A DNA stretch of 64,000 nt from Holacanthus passer (GCA_025331565.1 JAFREQ010000048.1:1240001-1304000), one strand, 5' to 3'; shown: positions 12,861 to 25,956, counted from the stretch's first letter. Translations and numbers: made by a program. The notes: a model not told the origin generated them from the letters alone.

Positions 12861-12948
12861 GAGGTTAGGTGCATAATTCTTCTGGGGTTCTAGTTAAAGT
12901 TGTCTGAAGCTAGTCACTGAGAGTCCTCACAAGTATAGTAAAACAAAT

Positions 12949-13100
12949 TTGTGTGTGTGTGTGTCTGTGTGTGCATGCGTGCCTGTGTGTGTGTGTGTGT
13001 GTTTATCCCTTGAAGCCACTCTTGTGCATATCTGTGTGATGTAGCTGTGTGTGTGTGTGTGTGTGCGTGTGTGTGTGCATGTGCATGTGTGTGTGCAGGT
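12949..13100. repeat. interrupted (TG)n cluster
   Basis: TG runs at 12949-13001 and 13045-13098 are separated by unique sequence. His/Thr-rich frames on the - strand derive from it. Confidence 0.95.
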
Positions 13101-13182
13101 AAAGTGGCTCCCTAAGGGGTTGTGTGTACTCTGGTCTTTCATGTCTGGCACATTTGTCATCCCATTCCAAAGACACAAGTCG

Positions 13183-13216
<34 letters not shown>
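13183..13216. repeat. (CT)n microsatellite
   Basis: Near-perfect CT run, followed to about 13460 by CT-rich sequence. Confidence 0.95.
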
Positions 13217-13219
13217 AAC

Positions 13220-15440
13220 ACACACCATACTGTACATAAGTAGGCTGAAGCTTGTTATTCCTCCTCTCCCTTACTCCCCAAACGCCAGCAATGCAACCTC
13301 TCCTCCCTTATACATCTCTCTCTGCTCCCTTAAGGTATCACTCTTTCTCTTCTTCCTCTTCTCCTTCCCCCTCACCCCACCCGCTCTTCTCCCTCAGTCC
13401 CACTGAACAACAAGCCTTCACCTTCTCCCACGCTATCGTCTCGAGTCCCAAAACACACTGATTCTCTTTCTCCTCCTCCTTTGGTTCCTTGGCTCAAGCT
13501 TACTTCCACTCTGCAGCATCAACACCTCTAACCTCAACAACATCCTTCTCCCATGCTCACTCCATCCCTCCTGCAGCTATGGGTTTCCCTTCTTTCCAAC
13601 ACTCTTTCTGTCTCTATTTTTGTATTCAGTCACACTTCATTCTCACTCTTAACTAAAAAAAGTAGCTGTGCCGTATTTCAAATTTACACATGCATTCATA
13701 ATGCATATACAGTATGTGTGCACATTTGCCATGTCTGCTTCAGTGTATCCCTCAAAATTGCATGGGTACATTTCTCCAAACAGTGTTGTACTGTCATGCA
13801 TATATGCTCATGTATACATATGTGATGCTGTAGCCTGAAAAAACCTTGTGCCAAAAAAGACTTCTGCTGAAGTGTGTCATTCAAGACGGTATTTGTGTTA
13901 AGTAAACTTCTCTGTAATGACATTTAAATGTTAGTTAGCCTATGAGTGATACCTTCAATTACTCTACTTTTCCTATTTTATTTTATTTTTTGTGTTTTAT
14001 TGATACCATTGCAGGATTTTACTATGAGAGGCAGGTTGAAGTCGGCAGTACAATCTCAAGGTTCACTTATTCGCTTGCTTTGGAACTTTTGACTAAAATA
14101 CACCATCAACATCAGCAGGTAAAGTTTGCTCAGCTGTCAGTGTAATGGTAAATGTTTACTGTTAACTTTAAATTATCAATTGAGCATTTTTAGGACTTCT
14201 TTTTTGTGTTGGCCTAAAAGCGGGGCATCACATTTCATTCTTGAACAGCTGTTGAAAAAAGCAATCTCAAGCCAAGGCACCTTATTTAGCTGTATGACAC
14301 GGTCTTCATCTGCAGATTAAGTTTGCTCAGTTCTAAAAAACTCCACTTGTTAAGTGGACCTGGAGTTGAGATTGTTTTGTTAATTAATGTTTCCGAGGTC
14401 AAGAATTAACCGTTAAGCTCATATCTTTCTTTGTCAGATAAATCTAATTTAGTTAACTAATTTATTCCAGCAGTGTATACAGTGACTACAGTTTGGTTGT
14501 TTGTTCCAAATGTACTCTCAAAAAGTATAACTTTGTAAGTAGGGGTTCCCAGGATTGCCTGTTTTAACAAAATTTTATTACGTGGATAAGCCAAATCTTT
14601 AAATACGCTAACACCCCTAATCCTACAATTTTCCAAAAAGGGTGCTGAAAAGTAAGAATGCAGTAGCAAAAAAAGGAATTAGTGAATTGTTTTCTCAAAT
14701 GTCTGAGGGTAAGAAATGTGTCCAGCTCATTAATTAGGTGAAAATAACACACTGTCTGCTTTGGTGGATTTTACAGTCTATGTCCATAACACATACTGTA
14801 CTTCTTTGTATGAGTAATGGTCAGCAGTGGGCTGTTCTTGGCTTAAGCTTTAGAAAAAAATGGCCTCTAGGTGTAGTCACTGACGAACCACACTACTGCA
14901 TTATAGGTCCATATTTGATTATTGGATTTTTATTTTCTTGTCATTCAGTGACTCGTCTAATTTGTCTGTTTGATTCGATGCCATAATTTTCAGCATGCAC
15001 AAAACAGTGCCTTAAAAACAAGCAGTGGCATCTTCAGTCTATAATTTTTCTGGAACAAGTGGAACGTAATGATGTAGGGTGAAAAATGGTTGAGCTGCCT
15101 CATTTTGAAACAAGAGCCACACTGACATAGATGACATTTAAAGAATCTATGAAATTTGATATAATTAATATTTTTGATGTATAACATGCTAGAAGTGCCT
15201 CTTCTTTCTGCTCTTTAGTCTCGCATATGTGAAAATATTTCAGGCTTTTCCCCTGCTTTTCCTCCATTTATTTCCTTCTCGTCTCAAGCTCTCCCCCTTC
15301 AGACCACCTTTAGCTGACATGTCCCCGTTTCTCTGTCTGTCTCTTGGTCTCTGTGAGTGGTAAGCACATGGATGTGATTCAGCACCAGGAACTGTCCATC
15401 ACGGTATCTCACTATTCTCCTCTATTGTCCCCCTGAGGCT
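13220..15440. other. gene-free stretch
   Basis: CT-rich to about 13460, then ordinary AT-rich DNA. No exon seen. Confidence 0.5.
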
Positions 15441-16560
15441 GCCGTACTTATATTAGCTGATGTTAGCCTAATTGGCTGTTGGTAGCAAAACTAGCAAACA
15501 ATGATTGTTATTTTACCCTTTTTACCTCTTTTACTAACGATTTTTGTACGATTTTTTTTATCGCAAATTATCAAGTCTAGGGCCAGTTATCAAACATTTG
15601 ACTCGTTGTCCTTCACTTACTGTGTTCTCTCACAACAGGTAAGTCAATTTAGAGAAGCGTTAAAAGAACAGTTTTACTGCGTAGTTACGTTAATGTTAGC
15701 GTTAGCCTTTACTTGAGTAGGTAAGCTAACTACTTTTGAGAAAAAGGGAATTCAGAATAAGTCAGTATGGTTCGTCCTACATTGTCAGACCTTTTTCTAG
15801 ACCTTTTTTTTTTTTACACAATCTTGTTACATTGCTGCCCTGTTTGTGCTAAAAAATCACTGTAAACATTTGCGCTTCGTGATAAAGCTAGTTCAAGCTA
15901 GTTTTCGCTAAGTCAGGTAAATCAGCTAGCTTAGTCATACACCTGTCGTAATATTCAAATTGTGTGTAAGTGTTCTGCTATGCTTTAAAATGTTAACACA
16001 GGTTATTGTCATGTAAATTACAAAATAAAAAAATCAACACTGTGTACAACATAAAGCACACGCGGGCCAGTATAGGCGAAGACTAGTCCAACATTTCTTT
16101 GTAAAATCTTAATTCCGGCTCGTGTTGCTCCAGACCTACGTTAGCTATCCAAAACCCCTGCAATTAAAAACTTAATTTGCTTAAAAGACCAGCATTTGTA
16201 ACTGTGGATTTTACTATCATGAATTTGACACAAGTATGAGAGCTTTTTAAGGGCCATACTCAGGTCAGAGCTTGTCACAAACCCATGCATTTAAATTTAT
16301 ATTTCAACAAATACATTGGAGCGCATAAAAATTCCAAAATCCCCAAGTGCTTTAAACTACTGAGTTTTCTTCAGGCATTTCAACCACAGACTGATTCACA
16401 GTTTTCATCTGAGGGAACCCACTGCTTTAAAACGCCCATGCACATCCAGGTCTTAAAAGTCAGCTCTGCACTGCTGCATCAGAGACTTCTGATTCTATGA
16501 TACATGAGTGAGTGTCATAATAGAATAACTGCTTAAACGTCGATTTCCGGCTTGTATTCC
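15440..16560. promoter_or_regulatory. CpG-enriched block with strong donor
   Basis: CpG dinucleotides are visibly denser here than in the flanks (about 20 in the 650 bases from 15500), although the block is AT-rich. Words such as GTTAGC, GCTAGC and ACGTTAGC recur. A consensus donor, AACAG|gtaagtc, has its GT at 15639-15640 on the + strand. Retained CpG in a fish genome suggests a hypomethylated promoter or first exon, or a young repeat. The frame at 15501-15716 reads through the donor and matches nothing I know. Confidence 0.28.
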
Positions 16561-16629
16561 TAATGTGTCATGATTCCTCAAATTACCAGCAAATTCCTTA
16601 TTCATGCTCCTCTCTCCCCTTTGTTTATT

Positions 16630-16860
16630 TGTTTAAGAATGTGGGGTTAATTAATTGTACTTGATTGGCATTAACATAGCCAAATAAGAATTTGAAATTG
16701 CTAATATTGAACACCCCGAGGGCATCTGTGTCCCAACCCACCAGAGTACTTATCATGCCTTCCCCAACTGCTTGGCAGCATTGTTGGAGAGAGCAGTGCT
16801 TGTTGATTCTGTAAAATACTGCTGTATGGCATTTGATTTGTTTATTGTTATGGGTAAGAT
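16630..16860. promoter_or_regulatory. possible conserved non-coding element
   Basis: Repeat-free block with GTTAATTAATTGTACTTG and TGATTGGCATTAAC words, in otherwise featureless DNA. Motif evidence only. Confidence 0.2.
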
Positions 16861-17859
16861 CAAAACAATGTGCCTCATATACATGTATACTGGATTGGAA
16901 GAGCTCAACATAGGCCCATGTCTTTGAATGTTATTCTGAATATTTATGTGTAAACATGAATTTATTTGAATATGTTATTGCTTGTTGCTGTCAGCTGAGC
17001 TTATGAGAAGTTCCCAATATTCTGTTCTGCCTATAGGGTGGCTGCTGCATTTTCAACTGAGTCTCCCCCACTGATGGAAAATGAATGAATTAGCACCTCT
17101 TGTCCGGTAAGAAATGAACCTAATTTATAATCTAATTATGATGATGTCTCAGGGATCAAATTAGCATTCTCTGTGTTTGCATATCTGGGTAAATATGGAA
17201 ATCATCACATTGTTATTCCCATTTTCATTCACACAAGAGTGCGCATGAATGTCACCCTCTTTATGGTTTGAGCATGATTATATTGTAAATATTGTCCCCT
17301 GTTTGGGAGCAGTGCATTACCAGTGCTCATCACTGAACACATGGCTACAACTAGCCTGTTTCAATACTCATTCATCTTCTGCGCTCTTAATTCTGGTGCT
17401 CAGCCAGCCTCGAAGCCTGGAATGGGGGGAAAAAAGTGTTAATTAACAACAAGCCAGCGATCAGCCAGAGACTTCCTTTAAGTTTGCATCCTGTTTCTTT
17501 CTCAGCTCTCTGAATGATCCCAGGCCAAATAATGTGCACTGAACCACGAGTGGAGCTCATTTTGCCTTTTTAAAGCCACAAAATTGTGTCACTCTCATTT
17601 GAAATAAATGCACTGCACATGTTCCACATGGCTCACTATCACCCCCATACCTCCTCTATTCTCCCTCTCTTTTCCTTCCCCTTCCCCCCCTCACTCCCTC
17701 CATCTCTACCTGGGGCCCGTGGGAAGAACTGGCTCTGGGAGCAGACAGTCTGCAGCCCTGAATAAATGTATAAGAGGGAGAAGAGGAAGGGAGGGCACAT
17801 TAGCAGGCAGAGAGAGAGCATGGGAGGGAGAGAGAACATATTGAGTGTTGGAGGACATA

Positions 17860-17935
17860 CATGCACAGTGTACAGAGAGAGTGAGATACACAGATAGAGG
17901 GGGAAAGGGAGAGAGCGAGAGAGAGAGAGAGAAGG
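17860..17935. repeat. (GA)n-rich tract
   Basis: GAGA runs with a perfect stretch at about 17917-17932, inside the candidate first exon. Confidence 0.9.
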
Positions 17936-18060
17936 AAACCAGTTCAGCTTATAGGACTGAGAAAGGAGAGAGAGCATTTTAGCTTCCTTCAGCCGTCTCT
18001 CCCAACCTCTCCTCCCAGCACAAACACATGCTCATACACACTCCCACCCTCTCTTCCTGA

Positions 18061-18153
18061 CACACACATACATACACACATACACACACACACACACTTG
18101 CACACCAACTCACACACACACACACACACACACTTACAGACACACACAGACAC
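18061..18153. repeat. (CA)n microsatellite
   Basis: Interrupted CA/ACAT tract with a perfect (CA) run at about 18111-18133. Confidence 0.95.
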
Positions 18154-18339
18154 GATTGCTTTAGGGTATACCAGTCGGCTTTGGCAGTCCTCTCCTTTGT
18201 TGTTTTTGCTTTTGGTTAGTCTCAGCGGCAGCACGGCGTGTGCCTGTATCGCTGGGGTGGGTGCATGTGTATGTGTGTGTGGAGTCTGCGAGGCGGTGTG
18301 TGAAGGATGCCACTAGCAGTACCCGGGTAAGTCAGCTCC

Positions 18340-18810
18340 TTCCTTCTTTCCCTTTCTTCCTTCCTCTTTCTGCCTTTCTTTTTCTCTTTCTTTGTGTTTT
18401 TCTTTCTTTTCATTCTTCTCTCTGATCTGCAGTCTCTCCATCTCGCTTGGGATGCTCGCTTCTCTCCACCTACCGTGCACACCCGCTATGTACAGCTCTC
18501 CTCTCTCTCCCTCTCTCTATTTCTCTGTGCTCTCTCTGTGTGCTTTCTCTCTCCCTCAGTGTCTTTCTCGGTCTGCGTTACACCGTCTCCTCCCGACTGT
18601 GCTCTCGCCATCCCTCCTTCCCTTGCCTGTTTCCTCCACTCTCTCTCTCTCCTTCTCGCTCTCTCTCTCCAGGCTGCGCCTCATTGGTGTGTCCTGATTC
18701 CCTTTTTCCATTAGGCTCCAGGCCCATTGGTCGCCTGCCTTCCAACCATTATCTCTACTCTACCACCCCTCTGTCATCCTTTCTCCCTTCGCTCTCCCTC
18801 CTTCCTTCAT
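18340..18810. repeat. CT-rich low-complexity tract
   Basis: Roughly 470 bases dominated by CT, CTTT and TCCC words. The Ser/Leu-rich frames of 101-142 residues here are artefacts of composition. Confidence 0.85.
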
Positions 18811-18829
18811 TCCCAGTCATCTCTCAAGT

Positions 18830-18994
18830 CGTAAAAATGATTTGCATGCAGGAAGAGAGCAGAACTTTGCAGTGAGACAGTAAGTGAATTGGGAGAGAGT
18901 AAAGGAGAGAAGTAAAAGAAAGACTGAAAAAAGGAGAGGAAGCGCATTCTGGAGAGCGGGAGGAAAAGTTTAAAGAGAAGACTGCAGTTGGTGG
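18830..18994 (+). promoter_or_regulatory. octamer site with GA-rich leader-like segment
   Basis: A perfect POU octamer ATTTGCAT lies at 18840-18847, where a 450-bp CT-rich tract switches to a purine-rich stretch. The stretch ends in a moderate donor-like TTGGTGG|gtaact (GT at 18995-18996). The strand-wise switch from pyrimidine to purine and the octamer resemble a promoter-proximal region. There is no TATA box, and the donor is not strong. It may be a second transcription start or only a low-complexity boundary. Confidence 0.2.
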
Positions 18995-18999
18995 GTAAC

Positions 19000-20840
19000 T
19001 TGTACTTCTTTATTGCATTTTATGTCTTTACTTTTGGATTGATTTAAGATATAAGGTGAGATATAATGTTTGAGTGGAATGAAAAAAATACTTCCAGCTT
19101 TAATATGAGGCAGATAAACAAATTATGAGTCTTAATTCTATACAGTTGTCTTGTAGCGTTAGTTGCACTAGTGTTACTCATTGTTCAGATAGGTTTAGTA
19201 ATGAGTTCTTATGGTACTGGTACAGTGACTTAAGTGAGAAAAAGTAACAGCTGGCTGAGATGATTGGGTTAGTTTGTTGTTGTTCCAGTTACATTGCTGT
19301 GAGATGGCTAAGGTTATGTTTGTGTTACATTGCTTTTGACACTCTTGAATTGCTTTGCCTACTTAAGATTAATCACATTTTCCCTCTCGAATATAGTTTT
19401 ATTTTATAAAGACGCATATAGAAGTAGTGGTCTAATGACAGCACCATTTAAAAGTTTGTTCTCTAAGTTTTGTACTACTGCTGTGGATAATGCTGCACAG
19501 CAAACTTCAGCTGTGCTGGAGAATAGTTTTCTAAAGACAATTTTTATCACCATACATATGTCTAGCTGTGAAATAATATATTGATATTTTCATCATAAAT
19601 ACTTTTAAGTCCCCATATGCCTATGATTTGTTTAGAATTTCATTTGTCTGCTCCTGAAGTTCTTTTATCCTTTGCTGAAATCAATCTCTCATTTTGTGCG
19701 ATGTGTTCTATTTGCCGTCAACTGAGGTCTGGAAGGTAGAGAGGATACTGTTTTGCATCCAGGGAAGGTAGGCACTGTGACTGCCAGAAAACAATTAGTA
19801 GTTATAGTAGTGGAAACAGAGACAGAGCAGAGACTGAGGGAGGGAAACAAGAGAATTTGAAGTTGGAAGAGAGCTCGAGTTGCCAACTTCAAATCCAGTA
19901 AACTCTTTGGTTGAGTTGCATGCATATAAACAATCATACACAGACACGCGTGCATTAGTCCCTTTGGTTTATATTTCATCCTACACGTGGTATTTTTGTG
20001 ATTTGCGTGTAAGAAAAGACAATGCAGATGTTGTGTGCTCCCGTGGGTGGCATATACCGTATACACACAGCAGAAGGCAGATGCGCTGCAACATGTTTCA
20101 TTCTGTCAAGACAAACAAAGCTCTGATACAAAGTGAGCTACTTGTGTCTACTCTTCCTTGCCTAAAGTGTGTCAAAATGAATGTTTCTCATGTCAACAAA
20201 TGATGGAGACAATGTTTGGTGGCATCTGGGGATACTGTTTGGGATTGTAACAGCGCGTTCCCCATGCCAAGAAGATTTTTTCATGACAAGAAATCAACCT
20301 ACAGTATGTAGGCGTAGTAAAGGTCTTCTTATCACAATATCTCTTTCACTATCTGTAAGTCATTAGTTTTGCAAATTCAGTCTGTCTTTTAGTGTAACAC
20401 CGTTATTGGAGAGAAGCTTATGAACACTGCAGCCATTTGATTCTCTCACGATTTCCACCTTGTAGTTAATGTTTTTACTACAGTTTCTGTTACATAGTAA
20501 GAATTCTGAGCTTTTGTATTTAGTCTAGTTTCCTTCAGCGCCCTGTATTTTACAGAGGGTTGTGTTATATTATTGAGGTAGTCGGGACAAGCCACTTGGC
20601 ATGAGATAAAGCCATGTTCTTTGGAATGTTCCTTTAGCTGGAAGAGGAAGGAAATGTCTTGCTTGTTAGTTGAGACTTGTGTCGGTGTGCCGAGTGTGTG
20701 CGACTGCGTCTGTGTTTGTGCCACTATGGTGCCTGATGTGCTTTGCTGAGCGAGCCGAGGACAGGGAGACAGCCGAATGTGATTAAATTATAGAGGGAAA
20801 GCACGCTACCCGGGTCTTACTGAGACCAACATTGCGGGAA
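19000..20840. other. gene-free stretch between promoter candidates
   Basis: AT-rich sequence with no exon seen. If 18326 is a donor, this is intronic. Confidence 0.45.
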
Positions 20841-21010
20841 CCCCCCTCCCTTCCATCTTTTCTCTCTCCTCTCTCTCTCTCCATCTTGTCTCTCCTTCCC
20901 ACTCTCTCTGGTATAAAAGTAGAAGAACCCAGCCCCTCATAATCACAACAGTCTAGTCAGAGCTAGAGGGGAGAGGTGGTTGGGTGTTGATGGGATTGCT
21001 GAATATGGAC
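20840..21010 (+). promoter_or_regulatory. TATA-box core promoter candidate
   Basis: A consensus TATA box, gTATAAAAG, lies at 20912-20919. It is preceded by a CT-rich tract (20845-20910). Initiator-like sequences follow at the right spacing (TCACAAC and TCAGAGC, about 20943-20962), then a GA-rich leader (GAGCTAGAGGGGAGAGG). This is the best-formed core promoter in the window and points along +. No open frame follows, so the transcript would begin with non-coding sequence. It could be an internal myt1l promoter, a non-coding RNA start, or chance. Confidence 0.38.
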
Positions 21011-23489
21011 TGTAAGGTCATAAGAAATGTACTGATTCACTGTACTTAAGTACTGCAATGTGTGAAAAAGTCTGTGCTCAGTATGTTCTTACAATTCATT
21101 TTTAGAATTTGTATATATGTATCTTATCATGGTCTAAATATAGTGCAATAATTTGACAAAAAAAATACAGGTCTTTCAAAAACATGTATGGCTGCAGACT
21201 GAGTCTAATGGATGTATGGGTGGGGGTCTTCCAGCCTTGCGTGGGAGATACTGTATGCCCCTTATTCCTCAGCAGCCTAATGAATGAGCAGCAAAAAGCC
21301 TCCTGGGGATTCCCTGCTTGCAATCGGCAGGGTGGGTTGGGGGGTGGGGGGCAGTCATGCGCTAATATTAGCCTCCATGTTGAGTGGCTGGATCACACAT
21401 CCACACGCTATGCTTAGCATGTCTGAACCGTACACTACCATAGCATGACTCTGCAATCATGCTTGACTGTCTGTGTGATCCATTGTTTTGGTCACTTTTG
21501 CAAGGGTCCTCACGTATGGAAATAATTGTCTGTATTATTATTGTATTAAAAAATATGCATTTACAAAACATTACAATATATTCCAAAACATGTTTAAATA
21601 CTTACTTTGGCAAATTTAAATATTTGTGCATATGTACATGCAGTATTACAATCGATCAATTTCAATTCTGAGTGAAACCTGGTGCAGTATACGACAAATG
21701 ACTTTAAGGTTCTTTTACATAAAAAAGAAGAATTTTAATTTACAACATGCCAATAAGCATAATTAGTTTGTGGATAGAAAACCATTTAGACATTTAGGGA
21801 TCACATTCTTGTCCCTTCACTAGCAGCTCCTACCCGTTGGTTGGTGTTTCTGCATGGAGGATAGGATCAGGAGAGAACAGTGTGAACCTCATTTGCCCTC
21901 CATTTGAAGCTCTTTGCTGGCATGTGAATGGGCAGCGACTGCTGACATCATGTGCATCATGGAGGAAGAGACCGCGGTACAGAAGAAATGCATTTCAAAC
22001 CAGAAAGAAAAGTTGTCAGAATAAAAATAGAAGTAAACATATGCAATGCACCACAATGTTACATTAGTCTAATATTACTATGGCAGAAACTAAGTATTGT
22101 AAAATTGGACATTGTATTTCACCCACAAACTGGTGAAGATGATTTAACCTTGAATTACGTTACTGTACACATCTGTGGACAGTCTCTCAGAATAACTGCC
22201 ATCTGCAGCCTCTGCTGCGCTGGAAGCTGCTCCCGGTAGATCATGCTACCTCCAGCTCCACACCAGGACCATATCTACCCAACACAGAGCAGTTCACCCT
22301 CTCTCCCTGCGGTGAAGGCTAGGGCATGCTCACAGGCTGGCCTTCTAACATAACCTGCCCTTGACGTCAGACTGTGGTGCACCGATAGCAGTGCTGGTCT
22401 GCAGTGTTTGCCAATGCCATGGAGGCTGTCTGCTAAATGATAGCATGGCACAAATAAATTAATAGCTGGGATTATTTTAAACATTTCCTCCTAAATTGTA
22501 ATTTTTTTGAATAGAGGTTTTTTTTTTTCCCTCTTCCTGACTTGTACAAAGGCCAGAAGGATCAGCCTGTGGTTGCGTTGTGAACGTGTATTCTTGTGAA
22601 CCTGTACAAAGATACCATAGAGAATCAATGTGTTCTTCCAATCAGCCTCAATGACGTGGTCAGGCCAGGGCGAAGAGGGGATTGATCTATTTGAGCAGAC
22701 AGAATGTCAATACTGACGTCTACTCAGTGTAAGATGTAGCTGCTCTCTTGTCCTTCACACATGCATCCTTGCTACGCTTGCTGCTACAGGTTATTAGTAA
22801 TGGCACATTCATCACTTGGACCCAAATTCATGATTTGTAGCAGCCACTGGAAAACTTAACTTACATTTTGGAATTGCTGTATTTAATAGCTAAAATATTA
22901 GGATCTTGAGAGGGACAAGGTGAAACTAGTCAAAAATAATATGTATTATTAATTTCAAAGGTTAATACAATTACACAATCACAGCTACAGATATAGTACA
23001 TGCTGTAGCTTCAAAACCTGGGATAACTAAATTCCTAAATTAACTAAATTGCTGTTTTGTGTTCCTGGATGCTGTATATAAAGTAAATCAATGAAATGAT
23101 AATGCTTCCATCCAGATACATCTAATGTTTCAACTGGTTCTTTTAAATAAATTATTACAGAATGAGTAGGAGGATGAATCATTTTCATGAATACACATCA
23201 TGGGGTTGAGATGTAGTTTTTAGATATCCCAATTTTAATCTTATATATAAAGGGATGTACTTGTTTACAATTACTTGCATAATTGGTAGCTGTAAAAAGA
23301 AAGGTTGTATTATTAGTTACTGGCAAAAGTAATAATATATAATATACAGTATATGACAGATTACCACCTAGATCTGGTCATTTGTCCATCTTATAAAATA
23401 GGTGGATAGAATAGAGAATTTTGGTTTGGGTATCCCTCCAGAAATAGTACGGGTGCCACCATACACACACACCTCTGTGCCTTTACTCA

Positions 23490-23645
23490 GAGAAAACATG
23501 ATCTATCTCCTGGCGGGCAGGCCAATTAAAAACCAATCAGGCTGCTCGGAGTACGCTGGTAATGGGAAAGCACGGCAATGGAGGAAGTGGGCTGATTAAT
23601 GGACATTTTCACCTTGTGGCATAACAGACTCCCACAGGCATCCAT
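23490..23645. promoter_or_regulatory. possible conserved non-coding element
   Basis: Balanced, CpG-retaining sequence with CCAATTAAAAACCAATCAGG (CCAAT boxes) and GGGCTGATTAATGGACA. No repeat words. Confidence 0.3.
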
Positions 23646-25224
23646 CACCCCAGGGGACAACGTTCACCTACACCCTAGGCCCCACACACATGCAGCACTG
23701 TCAGACATATTGAATAAGGTGCAAATGTCTGAGTATATGATGATGAGCATAAAATGCCAGACTAGGTTACAGTAGCTTTATGTTAGCCCTCCTGACCTGT
23801 AGGCCATTGGGATCATTTATTGAAAGGAGGCATCCTGACTAAACCTGGGTTGTTTTGTTCTGCATCTTTTCATGGTTAGACATTAGAGACCATTTGAGAA
23901 AGAGAATATTCTGGTCAGCTACTCTGGAAAAGCAACTCCTGGAATGTTCCTAATGGTATTAATAGCTAAACCTTTGCCCTCCACTGGTATTTAGAGGCTT
24001 TGGAGTTGATGTTGCTGCCTATTTTTGATGTTTTGTCAGGTAAAAGCTGGACTTTCCCACAGGGTGCAGACACATTTCTAACAGTCAAGACGCTCTTGCT
24101 AAGGAGGAGTGGAAACAGTGTTTTTGTGTCTTTCCCTCCGGTGCCATTGTACGGCTGCAAGCATTCAAAAGAAAAGTATTAAACGGTGTGAGCGAGGTTC
24201 GTTCCATTTCGGGAGCTGCTGTGACCTACTTCACACAGCCAGGCAGCTAGCTGTAAATAAGGATTTTCATAACCTGGTTTGGCCTTTTCCCATTAGAGGC
24301 ACAACTGTGCCTTGAAGAATATTACAAAGAGCACAGGAGCAGCTGTTTAGAGCACTGCTACGATATCATCAAAGCACTGACCTTGAGCGTGCTTGTGTTG
24401 TTGTCATGCGATTACAATTAGTTTTAGTACTACATTTAGTATGGACTGAAGGTTGTGTATGCAAACCATGGTAGAAGGGGAAGGTACAAAAGCAGACAAT
24501 TCAATCTTTTGTGCCCCCTGCTAAACTATCTATCTATATTAATTCCCCTGATACTCTGCCTCCGCACGTTAACAGGGAAAAGATAACATCAGAGATTCTA
24601 ATTCTAGCTAGTGTAGTCAGCTAAACCTTACATCCATCAAGCAGTAGCTGAAAGTTGACATTAAGCTCAATGATGTGCACAACCATTGGATTTTTGCCTG
24701 ATATGTTACTCATGCAAGGTGAGCATGCAATATTTTGATCAAACATGGCATTACATCAACATAAGTATTGATTCATATTTCAGAAATACTTTTTTTGTCC
24801 GGCACACTTTGATGGAAATGTGTCTTTGACATGACTCATAAATAAAGTAGAAAACTTTGAGGTGGCAATAGTTTAGATCAGTGTGTGTGGCTGCAAACCA
24901 ACTTTACTTTGTTTTACCTGTGTTACGATAGAAAGAAATGTACTAAAGTCAAATTTGTTCAATATGTGCTGAATTGAATTAACTCTAACATTGGTTGACA
25001 GTTGACATTTTCTCTCTTTAAACAATGACAAGATGAATCAGAAAACAAAATGTTTCAATCACAACAACACCCGCCTCCTCAGTAATTACAGTATCACTGT
25101 AGCGTCACTTCTGAAAGTCTCCAGATACTTTAGGTCAAAGAGACAAAGAGTTTCATTAGGGCCAGATACGTAAATTTTTCCATCACTGTTGGGCTCTTTC
25201 AGGGGACTCCAGCATATCAAGGTA

Positions 25225-25251
25225 TATTGGGAAGAAAGAAAGAAAGAAAGA
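25225..25251. repeat. (GAAA)n microsatellite
   Basis: About five GAAA units, then AATGAGAGGA. Confidence 0.9.
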
Positions 25252-25379
25252 ATGAGAGGACTCTGCTAGGCCAGCCAGTCTATGGGAAAGTGGTGTGATA
25301 TTGGAAAATGATTACCAAACAGGCATCCATTATTCAACAGGGCAATCAGGGAGGGCACAATCTCCTTATTTATACTAGC

Positions 25380-25640
25380 TCTGTAAATCAGATTTGTCGG
25401 TTTTGATCACTCTAAAATCTCCCAGTCACACACCGGCAATATTGGGCGAATATTACACTGTCTAATGGGTAATTGATGACGGCATGTGACACCGGTCAAG
25501 ACGAATGGACGGCCTACAGGAGCAGGCAGGGGGAGGTTGTGGGGAGAAGAGATGGCTGCTGAATGTAGCAATGCATTCAGCAGCCGTATTACAGGTCTTC
25601 TCATATGCAGGCTTCATCCTTCTTCCTCTGTTACATTGAG
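25380..25640. promoter_or_regulatory. possible conserved non-coding element
   Basis: It contains CCGGCAATATTGGGCGAATA, CTAATGGGTAATTGATGACG and several CpGs in a non-repetitive stretch. The two short - strand frames here are not recognised. Confidence 0.3.
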
Positions 25641-25935
25641 GCACTAATGTGCAGGACAGAATGAATATAAGTCTAAAACTGTATGCACGCCTGACATTGT
25701 ATGAAGCTGTATTTGTTTCGATCAGGACTCAAAATACTTTTTGTTACAGACAGTGAAACAGCCAGTTTTTTTGGGTTCTAATATTTTTTTTCTTTGCAGT
25801 TTTTTGTGTGTACTGAAAAGCTTTATTTGCTATATGTTGGAAAATTCAAATACATGTGGCTGGTGTTTTGAATTTGGCAGGCATGAAGCTGGGAGTGTGT
25901 GCATGCCAATAAATGTGTGTCTGATTGTTTTATAT

Positions 25936-25956
25936 GAGAGAGAGAGAGAAAGAGAG

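Larger units (their letters stand above)
17690..18326 (+). promoter_or_regulatory. candidate promoter and first exon with strong splice donor
   Basis: A TATA-like TATAAG at 17769-17774 is followed about 25-30 bp later by GGGCACATTAGCAGG. Beyond it lie a GA-rich tract, a short unique stretch at 17935-18000 (AACCAGTTCAGCTTATAGG and onward) and a (CA)n tract. The segment ends in a strong donor, CCCGG|gtaagtc, with GT at 18327-18328. GA-rich leaders with TATA boxes are common in neuronal gene 5' exons. If transcribed on + it could be a distal first exon of the myt1l gene 31 kb upstream of the exon at 49848. No coding sequence is evident. The TATA match is weak and the low-complexity context is a caution. 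Confidence 0.3.
21010..25380. other. gene-free stretch (likely intron or upstream DNA)
   Basis: Apart from the 23.5-kb candidate element, no exon or recognised repeat was found. The run of T at about 22520 is a simple homopolymer. Confidence 0.45.

Noticed and set aside
12927..13221. His/Thr-rich frames on the - strand
   Set aside because: Products of (TG)n repeats.
18222..18875. Several overlapping frames of 86-142 residues
   Set aside because: They overlap a CT-rich tract in several frames at once, which a real exon would not.
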